Assembly (NCBI GenBank): GCA_964544115.1
Contig: CAZJBP010000018.1
Coordinates: 1-28,680 of the forward strand
Direction: 5' to 3'
Origin: CAZJBP01 sp964544115
GTDB lineage: Bacteria > Verrucomicrobiota > Kiritimatiellia > UBA8416 > JADHWI01
Length of the DNA stretch: 28,680 bases
Shown: in pieces, positions 1-8,500 of the stretch
Layout of the letters: every line of letters starts with the position of its first letter
Position numbering within the stretch: the stretch's first letter is position 1
Program-made: the position numbers and the translations under genes
The notes under the pieces: model-generated
Database searches by the model: none
What the model was told of the DNA's origin: nothing
What the model saw: the letters and a program-made list of their open reading frames with translations, nothing else

Positions 1-51
1 TTTCAACCCGCTGCGCAACACGGCGTGATCGTCTGCAATAAGGATTCTCAT
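1..51 (-). CDS. Response regulator, N-terminal fragment (runs off the window)
   Basis: Reading the minus strand from an ATG at 51, the 17 visible codons give MRILIADDHAVLRSGLK. This is the first beta strand and acidic pocket (Asp7-Asp8) of a CheY-like receiver domain. The 'ADDHxxxRxGL' pattern is typical of NarL/FixJ-type (LuxR-class) DNA-binding response regulators, so an HTH output domain would be expected beyond the window edge, but it is not visible. A good Shine-Dalgarno (GGAGGG) lies 5 bases before the start, which fixes the start. The gene lies 63 bases downstream of the DUF475-like gene on the same strand and could be co-transcribed with it. No histidine kinase is in view. Confidence 0.8.
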   Translation of the reverse strand, partial: MRILIADDHAVLRSGLK

Positions 52-114
52 GGTTGCCCTCCGCTCCTCACGGGTCCCGCCGGCATCCGCACCCGTACGG
101 TGGTTCACCGATGT

Positions 115-1029
115 TCACGATGAACGCAGTGCCGCCCTCGATTTCAGGAAGAAGAATCCAACAATCCCGAAGGTTGAGACCGGTGACACCCATGCGGGCA
201 GGTGCAGACCGAAGCTCTCCGACACCATGAACAGGCCCAGAATCAGTACGGAGTACATAGCCCCGTTCTTGAGATACACGTAGCGCTTGATTCGCTCGAC
301 ATTGCCGATGGTGAGTTCGCGCACGATCAGCGCCCCCAATCCGTTGCCCAGCAAAATCAACGGCACGGATAGCGTAAACGCGAATGCACCCAGCACCCCG
401 TCAATGGAGAACGTTGCGTCGATGACCTCCAAGTAGAGAATCTTGCTCCAGTCCGAGGTCCGGCTCTGCATCAAGTCCCTTTCGGCCCGAGCAGCGTGTT
501 CACGGAAGCCGTGCGTGATGAAGAACGCAGTCGAACCCACCACTGCACCAAACGCCATCAACGGGTCTGCCCGCAGCGCAAACCATACGATGGTGGCCAG
601 CAGGACCGAGACCACAGCGAAGAACCAGCCGCCCTGCCTCTCGAAGAATGCCTCGCCGACGAGTCCGTGACTCTTGGACTCCAGGAACAACCAGTGGAAA
701 AAGAGGAAGACCAGGAACGTTCCACCACCGATCAGAAGCACCGGTGCGGACTTTTCAATCGCTGCGGCTGTGGAGGCGTCGTCTCTGAACGTCGCCGTCA
801 GCGCACCGATCGGCCCCAGCTCCGGCACTGTGGCCCAGACAATCAGCCACGGCAGCAGCCCACGGACGAGGAAGACGGCGAACAAAAGCCCCCACATGAG
901 GAACCATCGCCTCGCCCAAGGCTGCATCGTGGACAACACCTGGGCGTTGATAATTGCGTTGTCGATGCTGGTGATCGTTTCGAACAAGCCCAGTCCAACA
1001 ACAATTAGAATAAGGGAGAGAATGTCCAT
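115..1029 (-). CDS. DUF475 / TerC-superfamily integral membrane protein
   Basis: This 304-residue protein is almost entirely hydrophobic, with about eight or nine membrane segments. Two acidic motifs embedded in helices, 'SIDNAIINA' near residues 22-30 and 'DATFSIDGVLGAFA' near 203-216, are the hallmark paired motifs of the DUF475/TerC superfamily. Members of this superfamily are thought to act in metal-ion homeostasis or membrane-linked stress responses (family knowledge). The substrate cannot be told from the sequence. Length is near normal for DUF475. The ATG at 1029 begins directly with the first membrane helix (MDILSLILIVVGLGLFE) and has no strong Shine-Dalgarno. A response-regulator gene follows on the same strand. 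I am confident of the family but not of the function. Confidence 0.75.
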   Translation of the reverse strand: MDILSLILIVVGLGLFETITSIDNAIINAQVLSTMQPWARRWFLMWGLLFAVFLVRGLLPWLIVWATVPELGPIGALTATFRDDASTAAAIEKSAPVLLIGGGTFLVFLFFHWLFLESKSHGLVGEAFFERQGGWFFAVVSVLLATIVWFALRADPLMAFGAVVGSTAFFITHGFREHAARAERDLMQSRTSDWSKILYLEVIDATFSIDGVLGAFAFTLSVPLILLGNGLGALIVRELTIGNVERIKRYVYLKNGAMYSVLILGLFMVSESFGLHLPAWVSPVSTFGIVGFFFLKSRAALRSS

Positions 1030-1145
1030 GCTTTACACACTGTCGCCGAATCGAGTAGCCAGGGGTGGCCGCCGTACCCCAGGTCGTCCTTGATACCTTT
1101 CGTCAACCGCACGCTCTTGCCCTCCGATGTCAATCGGCTCCCGCC

Positions 1146-1490
1146 TCAGGCGGGCACGATCAGGCGGGCAAGACACCAGGCACCCACGCCCACCGGGCCA
1201 ATGATCATCACATAGCGTCTCCAGTGGGCCATCGTGGCTGGCTTCCCCTCGCCGGTCTGCCCGTTCAGGAAACGGATATCCATATGTCGGACGATGATGA
1301 GAGAGGCCACGATCAGGAGGTATGCGGCATCATACGGGGATGGAAGTGCGGGGCGTCTATCAAGAATCAAGAAGAGGAGGAGCATCAGGAGTCCGTTGCC
1401 GAGGACCATCCAATAGAGGCGAACAAGGACTCCGACACCGCTGAGGGGGGCTTCTTTCTGCTCGGTCACGACATAGCAACCATTTTTCAC
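1146..1490 (-). CDS. Small membrane protein, conserved hypothetical type
   Basis: From a GTG at 1490 this reads as 114 residues with three hydrophobic stretches: around residues 20-43 (LVRLYWMVLGNGLLMLLLF), 53-68 and 93-112. A short polar loop between the second and third carries 'RFLNGQTGEGKPATMAHWRRY'-like residues. That loop resembles small uncharacterised membrane proteins I have seen in planctomycete and verrucomicrobial genomes, but I cannot name a family. The frame stays open upstream to 1559; I prefer the GTG because the extra residues are low in hydrophobicity and look like translated intergenic DNA. There is no clear Shine-Dalgarno. It is unlinked to its neighbours by close spacing, and its function is unknown. 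Confidence 0.5.
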   Translation of the reverse strand: MKNGCYVVTEQKEAPLSGVGVLVRLYWMVLGNGLLMLLLFLILDRRPALPSPYDAAYLLIVASLIIVRHMDIRFLNGQTGEGKPATMAHWRRYVMIIGPVGVGAWCLARLIVPA

Positions 1491-1637
1491 GCCTAAGGCG
1501 TGCTTCCCGGATGGCGGCCCGACCAACCGATTGCCTGCGGCAAGGTCGCCCTGCCGCACCCCTGCCTTCCTCCGAACCGACTGCGTAAGGGTTCAGCGAA
1601 GACGGGAGAATTGTCTCACTATCAGCGGTCCTATGCA

Positions 1638-1675
1638 AGACATCGCCTGCAGACATCGCCTGCAAGCTCGCCTGC
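1638..1675. repeat. Short 13-bp tandem repeat, about three copies
   Basis: The unit agacatcgcctgc occurs at 1638-1650 and again exactly at 1651-1663. A degenerate 12-base copy (aagctcgcctgc) follows at 1664-1675. It lies in non-coding DNA just before the 88-bp dispersed repeat. The stretch 1560-1637 before it shows no gene I can support. Confidence 0.8.
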
Positions 1676-1698
1676 AAGCACCGCCTTATCATTGGCAG

Positions 1699-1786
1699 CT
1701 GGACATTCCCCACGACCCCCGCCTCGCCCCGAAATCCGCCCGATCCGACCTCGATTTCCACTGCCAGGCAGTGGAAAAGCGGGCAG
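1699..1786 (+). repeat. Dispersed 88-bp repeat, copy 1
   Basis: This copy matches 4686-4773 in the same orientation over exactly 88 bases without gaps; I count 9 mismatches by eye (about 90% identity). Homology starts sharply at ctggacattcccc and stops after gggcag, with unrelated flanks at both sites. Near its right end is a perfect inverted repeat with 11-base arms (tttccactgcc / ggcagtggaaa, 1755-1777, single-base loop). In copy 2 this palindrome is partly degraded. The repeat is not in a gene. It could be a MITE-like or REP-like element, or the end of a larger element. Confidence 0.8.
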
Positions 1787-2032
1787 TGGACACAGGTTTG
1801 AGTTGTGACTGGTACTCCGGTTAGTGGTCGAACTTGCGGCTGGATTCGCCCTCGGCAGGGGGGTGTCCGGGTTGTCGGGCAGTGGACTACGGAGGGCAAG
1901 AGCCCCGCAAACATTGGGGTTTCCGAACTCCTTGGCGTCCGGGGCGGGGCAAAGAAAGAACGCGAACTCGTCGCAACCCCTTGCAAATGAATCACCAGTG
2001 AAGTCGGCAGTGGCGACCAGTTCGAGGCTGGA
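1787..2032. other. Non-coding stretch, no supported gene
   Basis: Several short reading frames cross this region, but none has a start with a Shine-Dalgarno or a recognisable protein pattern. A short echo of the 88-bp repeat (gtcgggcagtgga) occurs near 1874-1886. Otherwise I see nothing specific here. Confidence 0.5.
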
Positions 2033-2049
2033 ATGCCCGTCTTGGGGCT

Positions 2050-2703
2050 TTGCTGACCTGCACTCTGCTGGCAGTATCGTGCCTCGCTATGCACGATGCC
2101 AACAAGACATTCTACGATTGCCGCCTTGACAAGATAACGCCTATCGGAATGCAGAATACAGACCTGTGCCGTCGCTGGCTTCAATCCCAGGCGATAGAAT
2201 ACAAGGGCATTCACGCCAACCCCGATGGCACGCTACGCTTGAACCTGTCGGGCACGAGGCATCTGGAATTGTCGGCTCTGACCATCCTGCCCGTGACGCA
2301 CCTGTGCATTGCTGGTTGTTGGCGGATCACGGACTTCACGCCGTTGCGGAAGATGCGACTGGTCTGGCTCAACCTTTCCCGAACGAGCATCGTGGACTTG
2401 TCGCCGTTGCGTGACCTGCCGTTGACTCACCTGTCCATCTGCCGCACGGTGGTCACCACGCTGTGGCCCGTGGCACGGTTGCCGTTGCGATGGCTGGACA
2501 TCCGCTCGACGAAGATCACGACTTTGCTGTCGCTTCGGCGGATGCCGCTGGAGGAATTGCGGTTCTTCCCCAGCCGAATCGAGCGGGGGCTGAAGTCGCT
2601 TCGATCCATCGGGACGCTGACGAAGATCAACCGCTGGACGCCAGAGGAATTCTGGAAACAGCATAGCGGCAGGGGTAGGCAAACCGCATCAGGTCACGGG
2701 TAG
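2050..2703 (+). CDS. Leucine-rich-repeat protein, possibly frameshifted at its N-terminus
   Basis: The frame encodes 217 residues. From about residue 62 to 190 it contains about six leucine-rich repeats of 22-23 residues, with the pattern LPLxxLxIxxTxxTxLxPLxxM (for example LRDLPLTHLSICRTVVTTL). The ending, 'KINRWTPEEFWKQH', matches the tail seen on many short LRR proteins of Planctomycetes and Verrucomicrobia, where it often follows a kinase or signal peptide. LRRs normally bind proteins; no partner or enzymatic domain is visible. The only early start in this frame is a TTG at 2050, giving LTCTLLAVSCLAM, which resembles the end of a signal peptide. An ATG at 2033 with a GAGG box is in another frame and encodes MPVLGL, which would complete that signal peptide if one base were shifted. 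The true start may therefore be 2033 with a frameshift. Confidence 0.65.
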   Translation: MLTCTLLAVSCLAMHDANKTFYDCRLDKITPIGMQNTDLCRRWLQSQAIEYKGIHANPDGTLRLNLSGTRHLELSALTILPVTHLCIAGCWRITDFTPLRKMRLVWLNLSRTSIVDLSPLRDLPLTHLSICRTVVTTLWPVARLPLRWLDIRSTKITTLLSLRRMPLEELRFFPSRIERGLKSLRSIGTLTKINRWTPEEFWKQHSGRGRQTASGHG

Positions 2704-3202
2704 GTCTCTCGTTTGTTCTCAATCCTCATCCTCAATAGAACCCTTACGAAGTCTGCGACGGAACTCACGCCCTCCAATGGAAACGAGTAGTCTCGAAAGC
2801 CAGGAACATGGGGACTGCCGTCGCCAGTCATCAAACACCTCACGAGCATCCGGACGGCTAAGGAGGCGGAGCGATACCCGGAGCATGTGCTCCGGCAGAA
2901 CCGCCTACTGAAATCGCCCGCTGAACAACTCGCGGCGTTCCGGCAGTTGCGGGATGCCGGCGTAGAATCCGCGCCTCTTGGATCACATCGACCCAACCCC
3001 TCAGGCGTGGGGGCATCCCGACACCCCCTGAATCAACCCCTGCTCTTCGATCACTCGCATCACGCGCGGCGGACGTTGAAACAACTGTCGGGATGCAGGA
3101 AACAAGTTGAACAAAGTCACAACTCCACGGAATCAAGGCGCCGAATCAACCTGAACTAACCTGAACAAATCGTTATGCTGACGCGGACCGTTCCAAAATG
3201 GC
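2704..3202. other. Mostly non-coding; possible remnant of an open frame on the + strand
   Basis: No intact gene is supported. One plus-strand frame, about 2800 to 3159, is open and begins with a stretch of protein-like composition (KEAERYPEHVLRQNRLLKSP, then AEQLAAFRQLRDAG, charged and helix-forming). It then runs into low-quality sequence rich in His, Pro and Ser. It has no good start codon or Shine-Dalgarno and matches no family I know. It might be a decayed gene fragment. It lies directly before the Fic gene, where some Fic toxins have an antitoxin gene, but nothing here resembles a known Fic antitoxin. Confidence 0.25.
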
Positions 3203-3230
3203 TTTGAAATGAGACAGGGCACGGTATGAT
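3203..3230 (+). promoter_or_regulatory. Putative promoter of the Fic gene
   Basis: TTTGAA (3203-3208) and TATGAT (3225-3230) are separated by 16 bases. The -10 box covers the upstream ATG at 3226, so a transcript from here would start translation at the ATG at 3244, only 13 bases after the box. This argues for the later start. Confidence 0.45.
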
Positions 3231-3243
3231 CCGAGGGCATCGT

Positions 3244-3939
3244 ATGGGTAAACGAACGACAGAGAGAGAACCCGCACGGAACGGATTGCGGTACCGCACG
3301 CCTGCTGGTTTCGAAGGCGAGTTCCAGCCGGGGTCCCATGGGCGCGTGCTTCGGAACCTACGAGGCATCATCCGCAAGCGAGACATCGACCACGAGGAAT
3401 ACGGCACACTTGTACGAGTCCAGCGGGAGTACATCGACATGATCGAGGAGGGCACGCGCTTCACGGCTGCGATCATCCGCCAGATGCACAGGGATTGGCT
3501 TGGCGGATTGTATCCCTGGGCAGGAGTCTACCGCACCGTTGAACTAGCTAAAGCCGGCTTCTCATGGCCGCCGGCATACTTGGTCGAGAAGAACATGGCA
3601 TCGTTCGAGAGGCATCTGCTTGCGAAGACGACTCCCTGCCTGCCGGGAGCCGCTGACCGCGTCTTCGCAGACGTAGCGGAAGTGCATGCCGAACTGCTCT
3701 TGATCCATCCCTTCCGCGAAGGGAACGGTCGCCTTGCACGCTGGCTGAGCGATCTTATGGTGTTGCAGGCAGGACTCCCGCTGCCGGTGTACCGGTTCAC
3801 GGGGAGTGGATCCACCAGCGAGCGTGAGGACTACTTGACGGCCGTCAAACGCGGATACGTGAAAGACTACCGCCCCCTCATGGATTTCTTCGCGAGGGCG
3901 GTTGATCGAGGGCGGCTTACCGACGGCAAACGAACGTGA
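3244..3939 (+). CDS. Fic-domain protein (probable AMP- or nucleotidyl-transferase)
   Basis: This 231-residue protein carries the full Fic active-site motif HPFREGNGRLAR at residues 155-166. His155 would be the catalytic base, and the GNGR loop would bind the nucleotide phosphates. The upstream 'WLGGLYPWAGVYR' segment (about 85-97) is the usual flap region. Fic proteins usually transfer AMP from ATP onto hydroxyl side chains of target proteins, and many bacterial ones are toxins (family knowledge). I cannot find the inhibitory (S/T)xxxE(G/N) helix in either flank; the nearest sequence, 'DMIEEG' at 65-70, has Asp instead of Ser/Thr. No recognisable antitoxin gene is adjacent. I chose the ATG at 3244 over 3226 because of the promoter. 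The target is unknown. Confidence 0.85.
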   Translation: MGKRTTEREPARNGLRYRTPAGFEGEFQPGSHGRVLRNLRGIIRKRDIDHEEYGTLVRVQREYIDMIEEGTRFTAAIIRQMHRDWLGGLYPWAGVYRTVELAKAGFSWPPAYLVEKNMASFERHLLAKTTPCLPGAADRVFADVAEVHAELLLIHPFREGNGRLARWLSDLMVLQAGLPLPVYRFTGSGSTSEREDYLTAVKRGYVKDYRPLMDFFARAVDRGRLTDGKRT

Positions 3940-4298
3940 ACCCCCTCGAACTCGGAGGATTCCCTTGCACTTTCTGCAATCAGGTGGGCAACCGCATTGC
4001 GGTCCCGCAGGTACGGATTCGTCTTTGCCAAGGCAGCCATATCTGAACGCTACCACGTTGCGGGCCGAATGTGAACGACTATCCGGTCTGGCCCATCGGG
4101 GTGTTCTGACTCGGAGGAGAGCAGCCAGGAACGCATGACCCCATGCATCTAGCTCAGTGCACGAGCCTGGCCCGGTTCCGGATAAGCACTGGCACCACGG
4201 CCGCTAATGTGTGTGCCGTGAAGGCCGAAGACTTGACGCTTTTGGTGGCGGTCGTGGTGCCGGAGACGCTGGTGGGAAGTAAGTAGACGGACTGTTCG
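3940..4298. other. Intergenic stretch, no supported gene
   Basis: Short frames exist on both strands, but none has a credible start, a Shine-Dalgarno or a recognisable product. I see no hairpin with a T-tract after the Fic stop and no repeat. A minus-strand frame ending at 4154 is 75 codons long and has a mixed composition that I do not trust. Confidence 0.4.
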
Positions 4299-4673
4299 AT
4301 GGGCAAATCAGGAGCCATTCTGTTCTTCGTTGCCTTCTTGATCTGCGGGTTGGCGATCGCCTTGGGCAACCACGCCATCATCGAGATCAGAAAGGCGGGT
4401 ATCCCGCCGTTCCATCAGTCAGGCGATGGAATGTGCACGCTCTTCCTTGCCGGGCCGCTCCCTCCTCGGTGGCTGATGTCTGCCTGGTCGGGAAGCGTGC
4501 GGTTCCTGTGGCTAGGTTTCGTTGTTACCTTCCTGGGAGGAGGGTCGCTGTTGCTCGCCCGGCGGGCTGTCCGTCTCGGTTGGGCGTGGCTCATCATATG
4601 GACAACCGTGGTCACCACGGCTGGACTGTGGCTCGGGCTCTTCCTCGTTGCCAACCTCGGGTTCCCCGACTGA
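4299..4673 (+). CDS. Small three-helix membrane protein, unknown function
   Basis: The 124-residue protein has three clear hydrophobic segments: residues 6-23 (AILFFVAFLICGLAIALG), about 66-85 (RFLWLGFVVTFLGGGSLLLA) and about 94-118. A polar region between the first two contains a Gly/Pro-rich loop and one Cys. The arrangement looks like a genuine small integral membrane protein, but I recognise no family. The start at the ATG at 4299 places the first helix almost at the N-terminus. There is no strong Shine-Dalgarno. Copy 2 of the 88-bp repeat begins 12 bases after the stop. Confidence 0.5.
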   Translation: MGKSGAILFFVAFLICGLAIALGNHAIIEIRKAGIPPFHQSGDGMCTLFLAGPLPPRWLMSAWSGSVRFLWLGFVVTFLGGGSLLLARRAVRLGWAWLIIWTTVVTTAGLWLGLFLVANLGFPD

Positions 4674-4685
4674 CCCGACCCCCAT

Positions 4686-4773
4686 CTGGACATTCCCCAC
4701 GACCCCCGTCTTGCCCCGAAATCCGCCCGATCCGACATCAATTTCCACTGTCGGGCAGTGAAAAGACGGGCAG
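4686..4773 (+). repeat. Dispersed 88-bp repeat, copy 2
   Basis: This is the same element as 1699-1786: same orientation, same length, about 90% identical. The palindrome near its right end is degraded here (ttccactgtc / ggcagtgaaa). It lies between the end of a membrane-protein gene and the end of the GIY-YIG gene, that is, between two convergent genes. Confidence 0.8.
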
Positions 4774-4812
4774 ATGATCACCAGCGCGCTTCGGCGGGAT
4801 TCGTCGAAGGCC

Positions 4813-5097
4813 TTACGGCCTGCGGCGCGTTGACAATTCGTGAAGATGAGCCAGATCGACCGTTGCCAGCGCCAGTTTCTTCGCGCGCGTCCACCCCTTG
4901 ATCTGCCGTTCGCGACGGGCGGCCGAAGTGCGATCCGGGTGCTCCTCTATGTGGACGATCTCGCCTGCTCCGAAGATCCCGGTGGTTCGGCAGCCCTTGC
5001 CCTGTTCATGCTCGGAATGGCGGCGCGGCGGGTTGTTGGAGTGGCCGACGTACAGGCGCCCGTCATTCAGCTTGAGGATGTAGACGTAAACGGGCAC
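4813..5097 (-). CDS. GIY-YIG nuclease-superfamily protein (YhbQ/UPF0213-like)
   Basis: From a GTG at 5097 the protein is 94 residues and opens with 'PVYVYILKLNDGRLYVGHSN', the two-strand GIY-YIG core in its YVYIL...LYVG form. The conserved Arg follows in 'RRHSEHEQG', and the Glu region in 'EEHPDRTSAARRERQIKGW'. Members of this single-domain family are small predicted endonucleases; cleavage activity is often weak or unproven. The end 'KGWTRAKKLALATVDLAHL' is typical of the family. The frame is open further upstream to 5154, but family members begin right at the first strand, which decides the start. It lies next to tRNA-Asn on the same strand. Confidence 0.8.
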   Translation of the reverse strand: MPVYVYILKLNDGRLYVGHSNNPPRRHSEHEQGKGCRTTGIFGAGEIVHIEEHPDRTSAARRERQIKGWTRAKKLALATVDLAHLHELSTRRRP

Positions 5098-5206
5098 GGG
5101 CGAAACAGTAGCGGAGCAGCATTGAGCTGTCGATATGTGTTCGACTGCGCGCATGCGCGCCTCGATGGAAGTGCAGGGAACTGGGATTGTCAGGGCGCAG
5201 GTAGGA

Positions 5207-5227
5207 GAGTCGAAAGCCCTTCGACTC
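5207..5227. other. Perfect hairpin, 8-bp stem
   Basis: The arms gagtcgaa (5207-5214) and ttcgactc (5220-5227) flank a 5-base loop. It lies about 100 bases 3' of tRNA-Asn and upstream of the GIY-YIG gene. No T-tract follows on either strand, so I do not call it an intrinsic terminator. Confidence 0.5.
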
Positions 5228-5303
5228 CATCGCTACGCTCAGTCGCTCAGGGCATTCGCCCCGGCGTGCTCCCATTGACTCTCTTATGGCTTGCCATGAG
5301 CGA

Positions 5304-5321
5304 GGCGTGCGGCAGCACGCC
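5304..5321 (-). other. Hairpin just 3' of tRNA-Asn
   Basis: GGCGTGC and GCACGCC form a perfect 7-bp stem around a 4-base loop, beginning 8 bases after the encoded CCA. It could help end transcription or guide tRNA 3' processing, but it lacks a U-tract. Confidence 0.4.
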
Positions 5322-5329
5322 GAGTCGAA

Positions 5330-5404
5330 TGGCTCCGGCGACAGGGCTCGAACCTGTAACATCCTGGTTAACAGCCAAGCGCTCTACCATTGAGCTACGC
5401 CGGA
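5330..5404 (-). tRNA. trnN: tRNA-Asn (anticodon GTT), CCA encoded
   Basis: Read on the minus strand, the 75 bases fold as a standard cloverleaf. The acceptor stem is TCCGGCG/CGCCGGA, and the D arm is GCTC...GAGC. The anticodon arm is CTTGG-CTGTTAA-CCAGG with GTT at positions 34-36, and there is a five-base variable loop. The T arm is ACAGG-TTCGAGC-CCTGT. The discriminator base is G, and the CCA end is encoded (5330-5332). All stems pair, with one G-T wobble in the anticodon stem. It has its own promoter upstream (5467-5494). Confidence 0.95.
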
Positions 5405-5466
5405 ACATCTTTACCGGTTCCGCGGGCGCGGGACCGATCGCTTTCCCCAAGGAAGAAAGCCGCGAA

Positions 5467-5494
5467 ACCATAGCACGCCGACGGGTATTGTCAA
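5467..5494 (-). promoter_or_regulatory. Promoter of tRNA-Asn
   Basis: On the minus strand a perfect TTGACA (5489-5494) is followed after 16 bases by TATGGT (5467-5472), preceded by TGC as in an extended -10. Transcription would start about 55 bases before the mature tRNA. It fits between the stop of the beta-helix gene and the tRNA. Confidence 0.7.
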
Positions 5495-5503
5495 TCCCAC
5501 GGT

Positions 5504-8500
5504 TCACGGCGGACGGGCGGTGACGCGGTAGTAGGTCGGCGCATCCGACGGGGCGGATTCGGCCTGCATGGTGCGGCCGGCGGCCGGAATGTCGTGGGCG
5601 TTGCTGACCGCATTCCATGGCCCGGCAGGCAGGTTGGTTGCGGCGTACAGGGTATAAAACCGCCCGGGCACACTGTCCCACGCCACGGACACGCCCGCCG
5701 GCCCGGAGGGCCAGAGGGCCGTAACGCGCAGGACGTCGGTGCTGTCGAGCAGGCCGGTTCCGGCCACGGCTTCGTCGGCGTTGGAGGCCCGGTCTCCGTC
5801 GGAGTCCACGTCCGGGCTGGCGAACTCATACGCCCCCACGTCGATCACCGGGGACCCGCTCGGGCTGCCGGCCAGCGGCCGCGGCAGGCCGTCAAGGTCG
5901 ACCTCCAGCCCGGTTGCCGCGGTCCCGGCATCGATGCAGGGCGAGCCGGCGGCCAGCCGGTAGTTCTCCGCCGGCCGGTCGGCGAACGCCGGCGCAGCGC
6001 TGAAGTTGCCGCTGCCGCCCAGCAGCGGCGCGGAGCAGCACGCCTCGAAGGTCTGCCCCACGCCGGCCACGCTGACGTTCTCGCTCGTGTTGTAGGCGAC
6101 GATGCAGTTGCGCACGGTCCCGCCGTCGCGCGCGTGGAGCCCGCCGCCGTCGGTCGGCGCGCCCCCGGCGTTGTCGACGATGGTGCAGTTCTCGATCAGC
6201 CACGCATTGCGACCGTAGACGCCGCCCCCCTTGTCGCCGGACTGGTTGTGATGCATGAGGCAGGCGCGCACGACGCCGGCCCCGTCGCAGAACACCCCGC
6301 CGCCGTCATCGCCGGCCGTGTTGCGGGCGATCACACAGTGCTGAACCAGGCCGGCTGCCAGGTAGACGCCGCCGCCGTCGGAGGTCGTGCTCGTGCCGTA
6401 CACGGTGTTGCTGACGATGCGGCACGCGTCCACCGTCCCGGCGGCCACGTAGACCCCGCCCCCGATCGGCGAGCGGCCGTTGCGCACGGTGAACCCGCGC
6501 AGCACGGCGCCGGCGTGTTCCAGGTACACGGCGCGAGCGACGTTGCCGCCGTCGAGAATCGTCTCCGCCGCCCCGTTCACGCCCAGCACCGTCAGGGGCT
6601 TGCCCACGTGCACCTCCGCGGCGGCGCGGTAGATGCCGTTGGAGACGTAAACGGTGGTGTTGCTCGGGGCCGCATCGACCGCCGCCTGCAGGTTCGTGGC
6701 CGCCGTGGCCCAGGAGCCATAGGGGTAGAGGTGCAGGCCGCCCGGGGCGACGTACGTGGTCGCCGGCTCGGGCGTGACGCTGACATAGCCCGGCTTGAGC
6801 TCTCCGGCCATGGCACCGGCGTGGCTCACCGCGAGCGAGACGGCATAGACACCGATGTTGGTGTAGCTATGCACGACGCTGACCAGCCCCGTGCCGGACC
6901 GGTCGATCGCGCCGTCGCCGTCCAGATCCCATTCGAACCACGTGCCCGATGCCGCACCACCCGACAGGGCTGCGGAAAACATCACGGCCAGGGGGCTCCG
7001 GCCCGAGCGCGGCGTCACGGCCTCGAAGTCCGCCCGCAACGCCCCCGCCTCGTAGGCGCCGATGTCCGGCGACACCCCCTGCGGGCGGGCCGCGCCGTCG
7101 AGGTCGGGCGACGCCCCGGTGTCGGCCCCCGCGTCGATGCAGGGCGAGGCCGGCTGGAGCCGGTAGTTGCCGCCGGCGCGCGAGAGGTACCGCGGGTCGG
7201 CCGACAGATTCCCGGCGCCGGCCCAGGGCTCGCCGACGTTGCAGTGCGTCAGCCGGATGTCGGCCGGATCGTAGTCGGTGAGGACCGCGTCGTGGGTCAC
7301 CTCGCCCGCGCCGATGATGCAGTTGGTCGCGCTGTACAGGATGCGGGCGGCCGGCGCGCCGAACTTGTCGTTGGCGTGCAGGCCCACGGTGTTGTCGGCC
7401 AGCGTGCACTGCGTCAGGCGCATGACGGCCGTGTTGGCGCCGCTCTCCTTGGCCGACACGCCGGTGAAGTTGCGGACGATGAGGCAGTTGGTCACGCGCG
7501 TCTCGGCGCCGTAAATGGTGATGCCGGTGTCGGCGTTGTCGCGGATGATGCAGTCGGAGACGCTGATGGTGGCGCGCAGTGTGTCGATCGCGTCGTCGTA
7601 GTTGTCCGCGACCACGCAGCGGCGCACCGCGATGACCTGGCCGGCGGACTGGGTGTGAAAGTAGAGGCCGTCGTCGTCGTTGGGGCCGTGCATCTCGCCG
7701 ACCCAGCAATCCTCCAGCAGGACCGCGCTGGCCTCGCACTCCGGCCCCATCACCGCGCGCAGGAGCATGCTCTCGCGGAACACGAGCGAGTTGCCGAGGG
7801 AGGCCTGCATGACCTTGCCGACCAGGTCCGAGACGACGCAGCGCTCGAACGTGACGTCGCTGTGTTCGATGCGCAGCGCCGGGCCGCTGAGCGTGTGTCC
7901 GCCGGTGGGCGAGCGGCCGGCGAGGGTGATGTGCGTGTACTGGTAGAGCGATGGCGCGGCGTTGGCGTGGTGGATCTCCCCCCAGGGCTTTGTCGGGTCT
8001 GCGGCGGTGAAGGTGACCGGCGCCGCAGCGGTGCCCAGCGAGCGCAGCGTGCCGGCCACGTTGATGTCCTTGCCGGCCGTGCCCGTGGCCACGCCGTCGA
8101 GCAGCACCAGCGTGCCGGCGTCAATCGTCAGCACGTGGCCGGCCGGCACGGCGACGTCGTTGGTGACGTGAACGATCCCGTGCCAGAGGGTGCTCGCGCC
8201 GGGAAGCGTGCCGCCGACCGCGGTCACCGGCTCGCCGGCCAGCGAGCGCAGCGCTCGGGACGTCTCAAGTCCCGCCAGACGTGCGGTGAGGGTGACGTTG
8301 CCCGCGCCGGCGACCGTCACCAGCGCGCTGCCGGCGCCGTTGCGCAGGGTCACGCGGGCGGGGCTGATCGTGGCGTTGGACGGCGAGACCGAAAGCGCGA
8401 CCTCCGCATCCCAGACGGCGCGGTCCACGCGGCCGGACGGGTCGAGCAGATCGACGCGGACGACGAGCGGGAGGCCGGGCAAGAAGCTGTCGCGCGTGTC

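Noticed and set aside
1360..2214. 284-codon minus-strand frame across the repeats
   Set aside because: It spans the tandem and dispersed repeats and overlaps two better genes. No protein-like pattern.
5330..5404. Attachment-site duplication of the tRNA-Asn 3' end
   Set aside because: I looked for the T-arm/acceptor sequence elsewhere in 1-5300 and saw no second copy.
4840..5523. 227-codon plus-strand frame through the GIY-YIG gene and tRNA
   Set aside because: It translates the antisense of the tRNA ('ATGLEPVTSWLTAKRSTIEL'), a familiar false protein.
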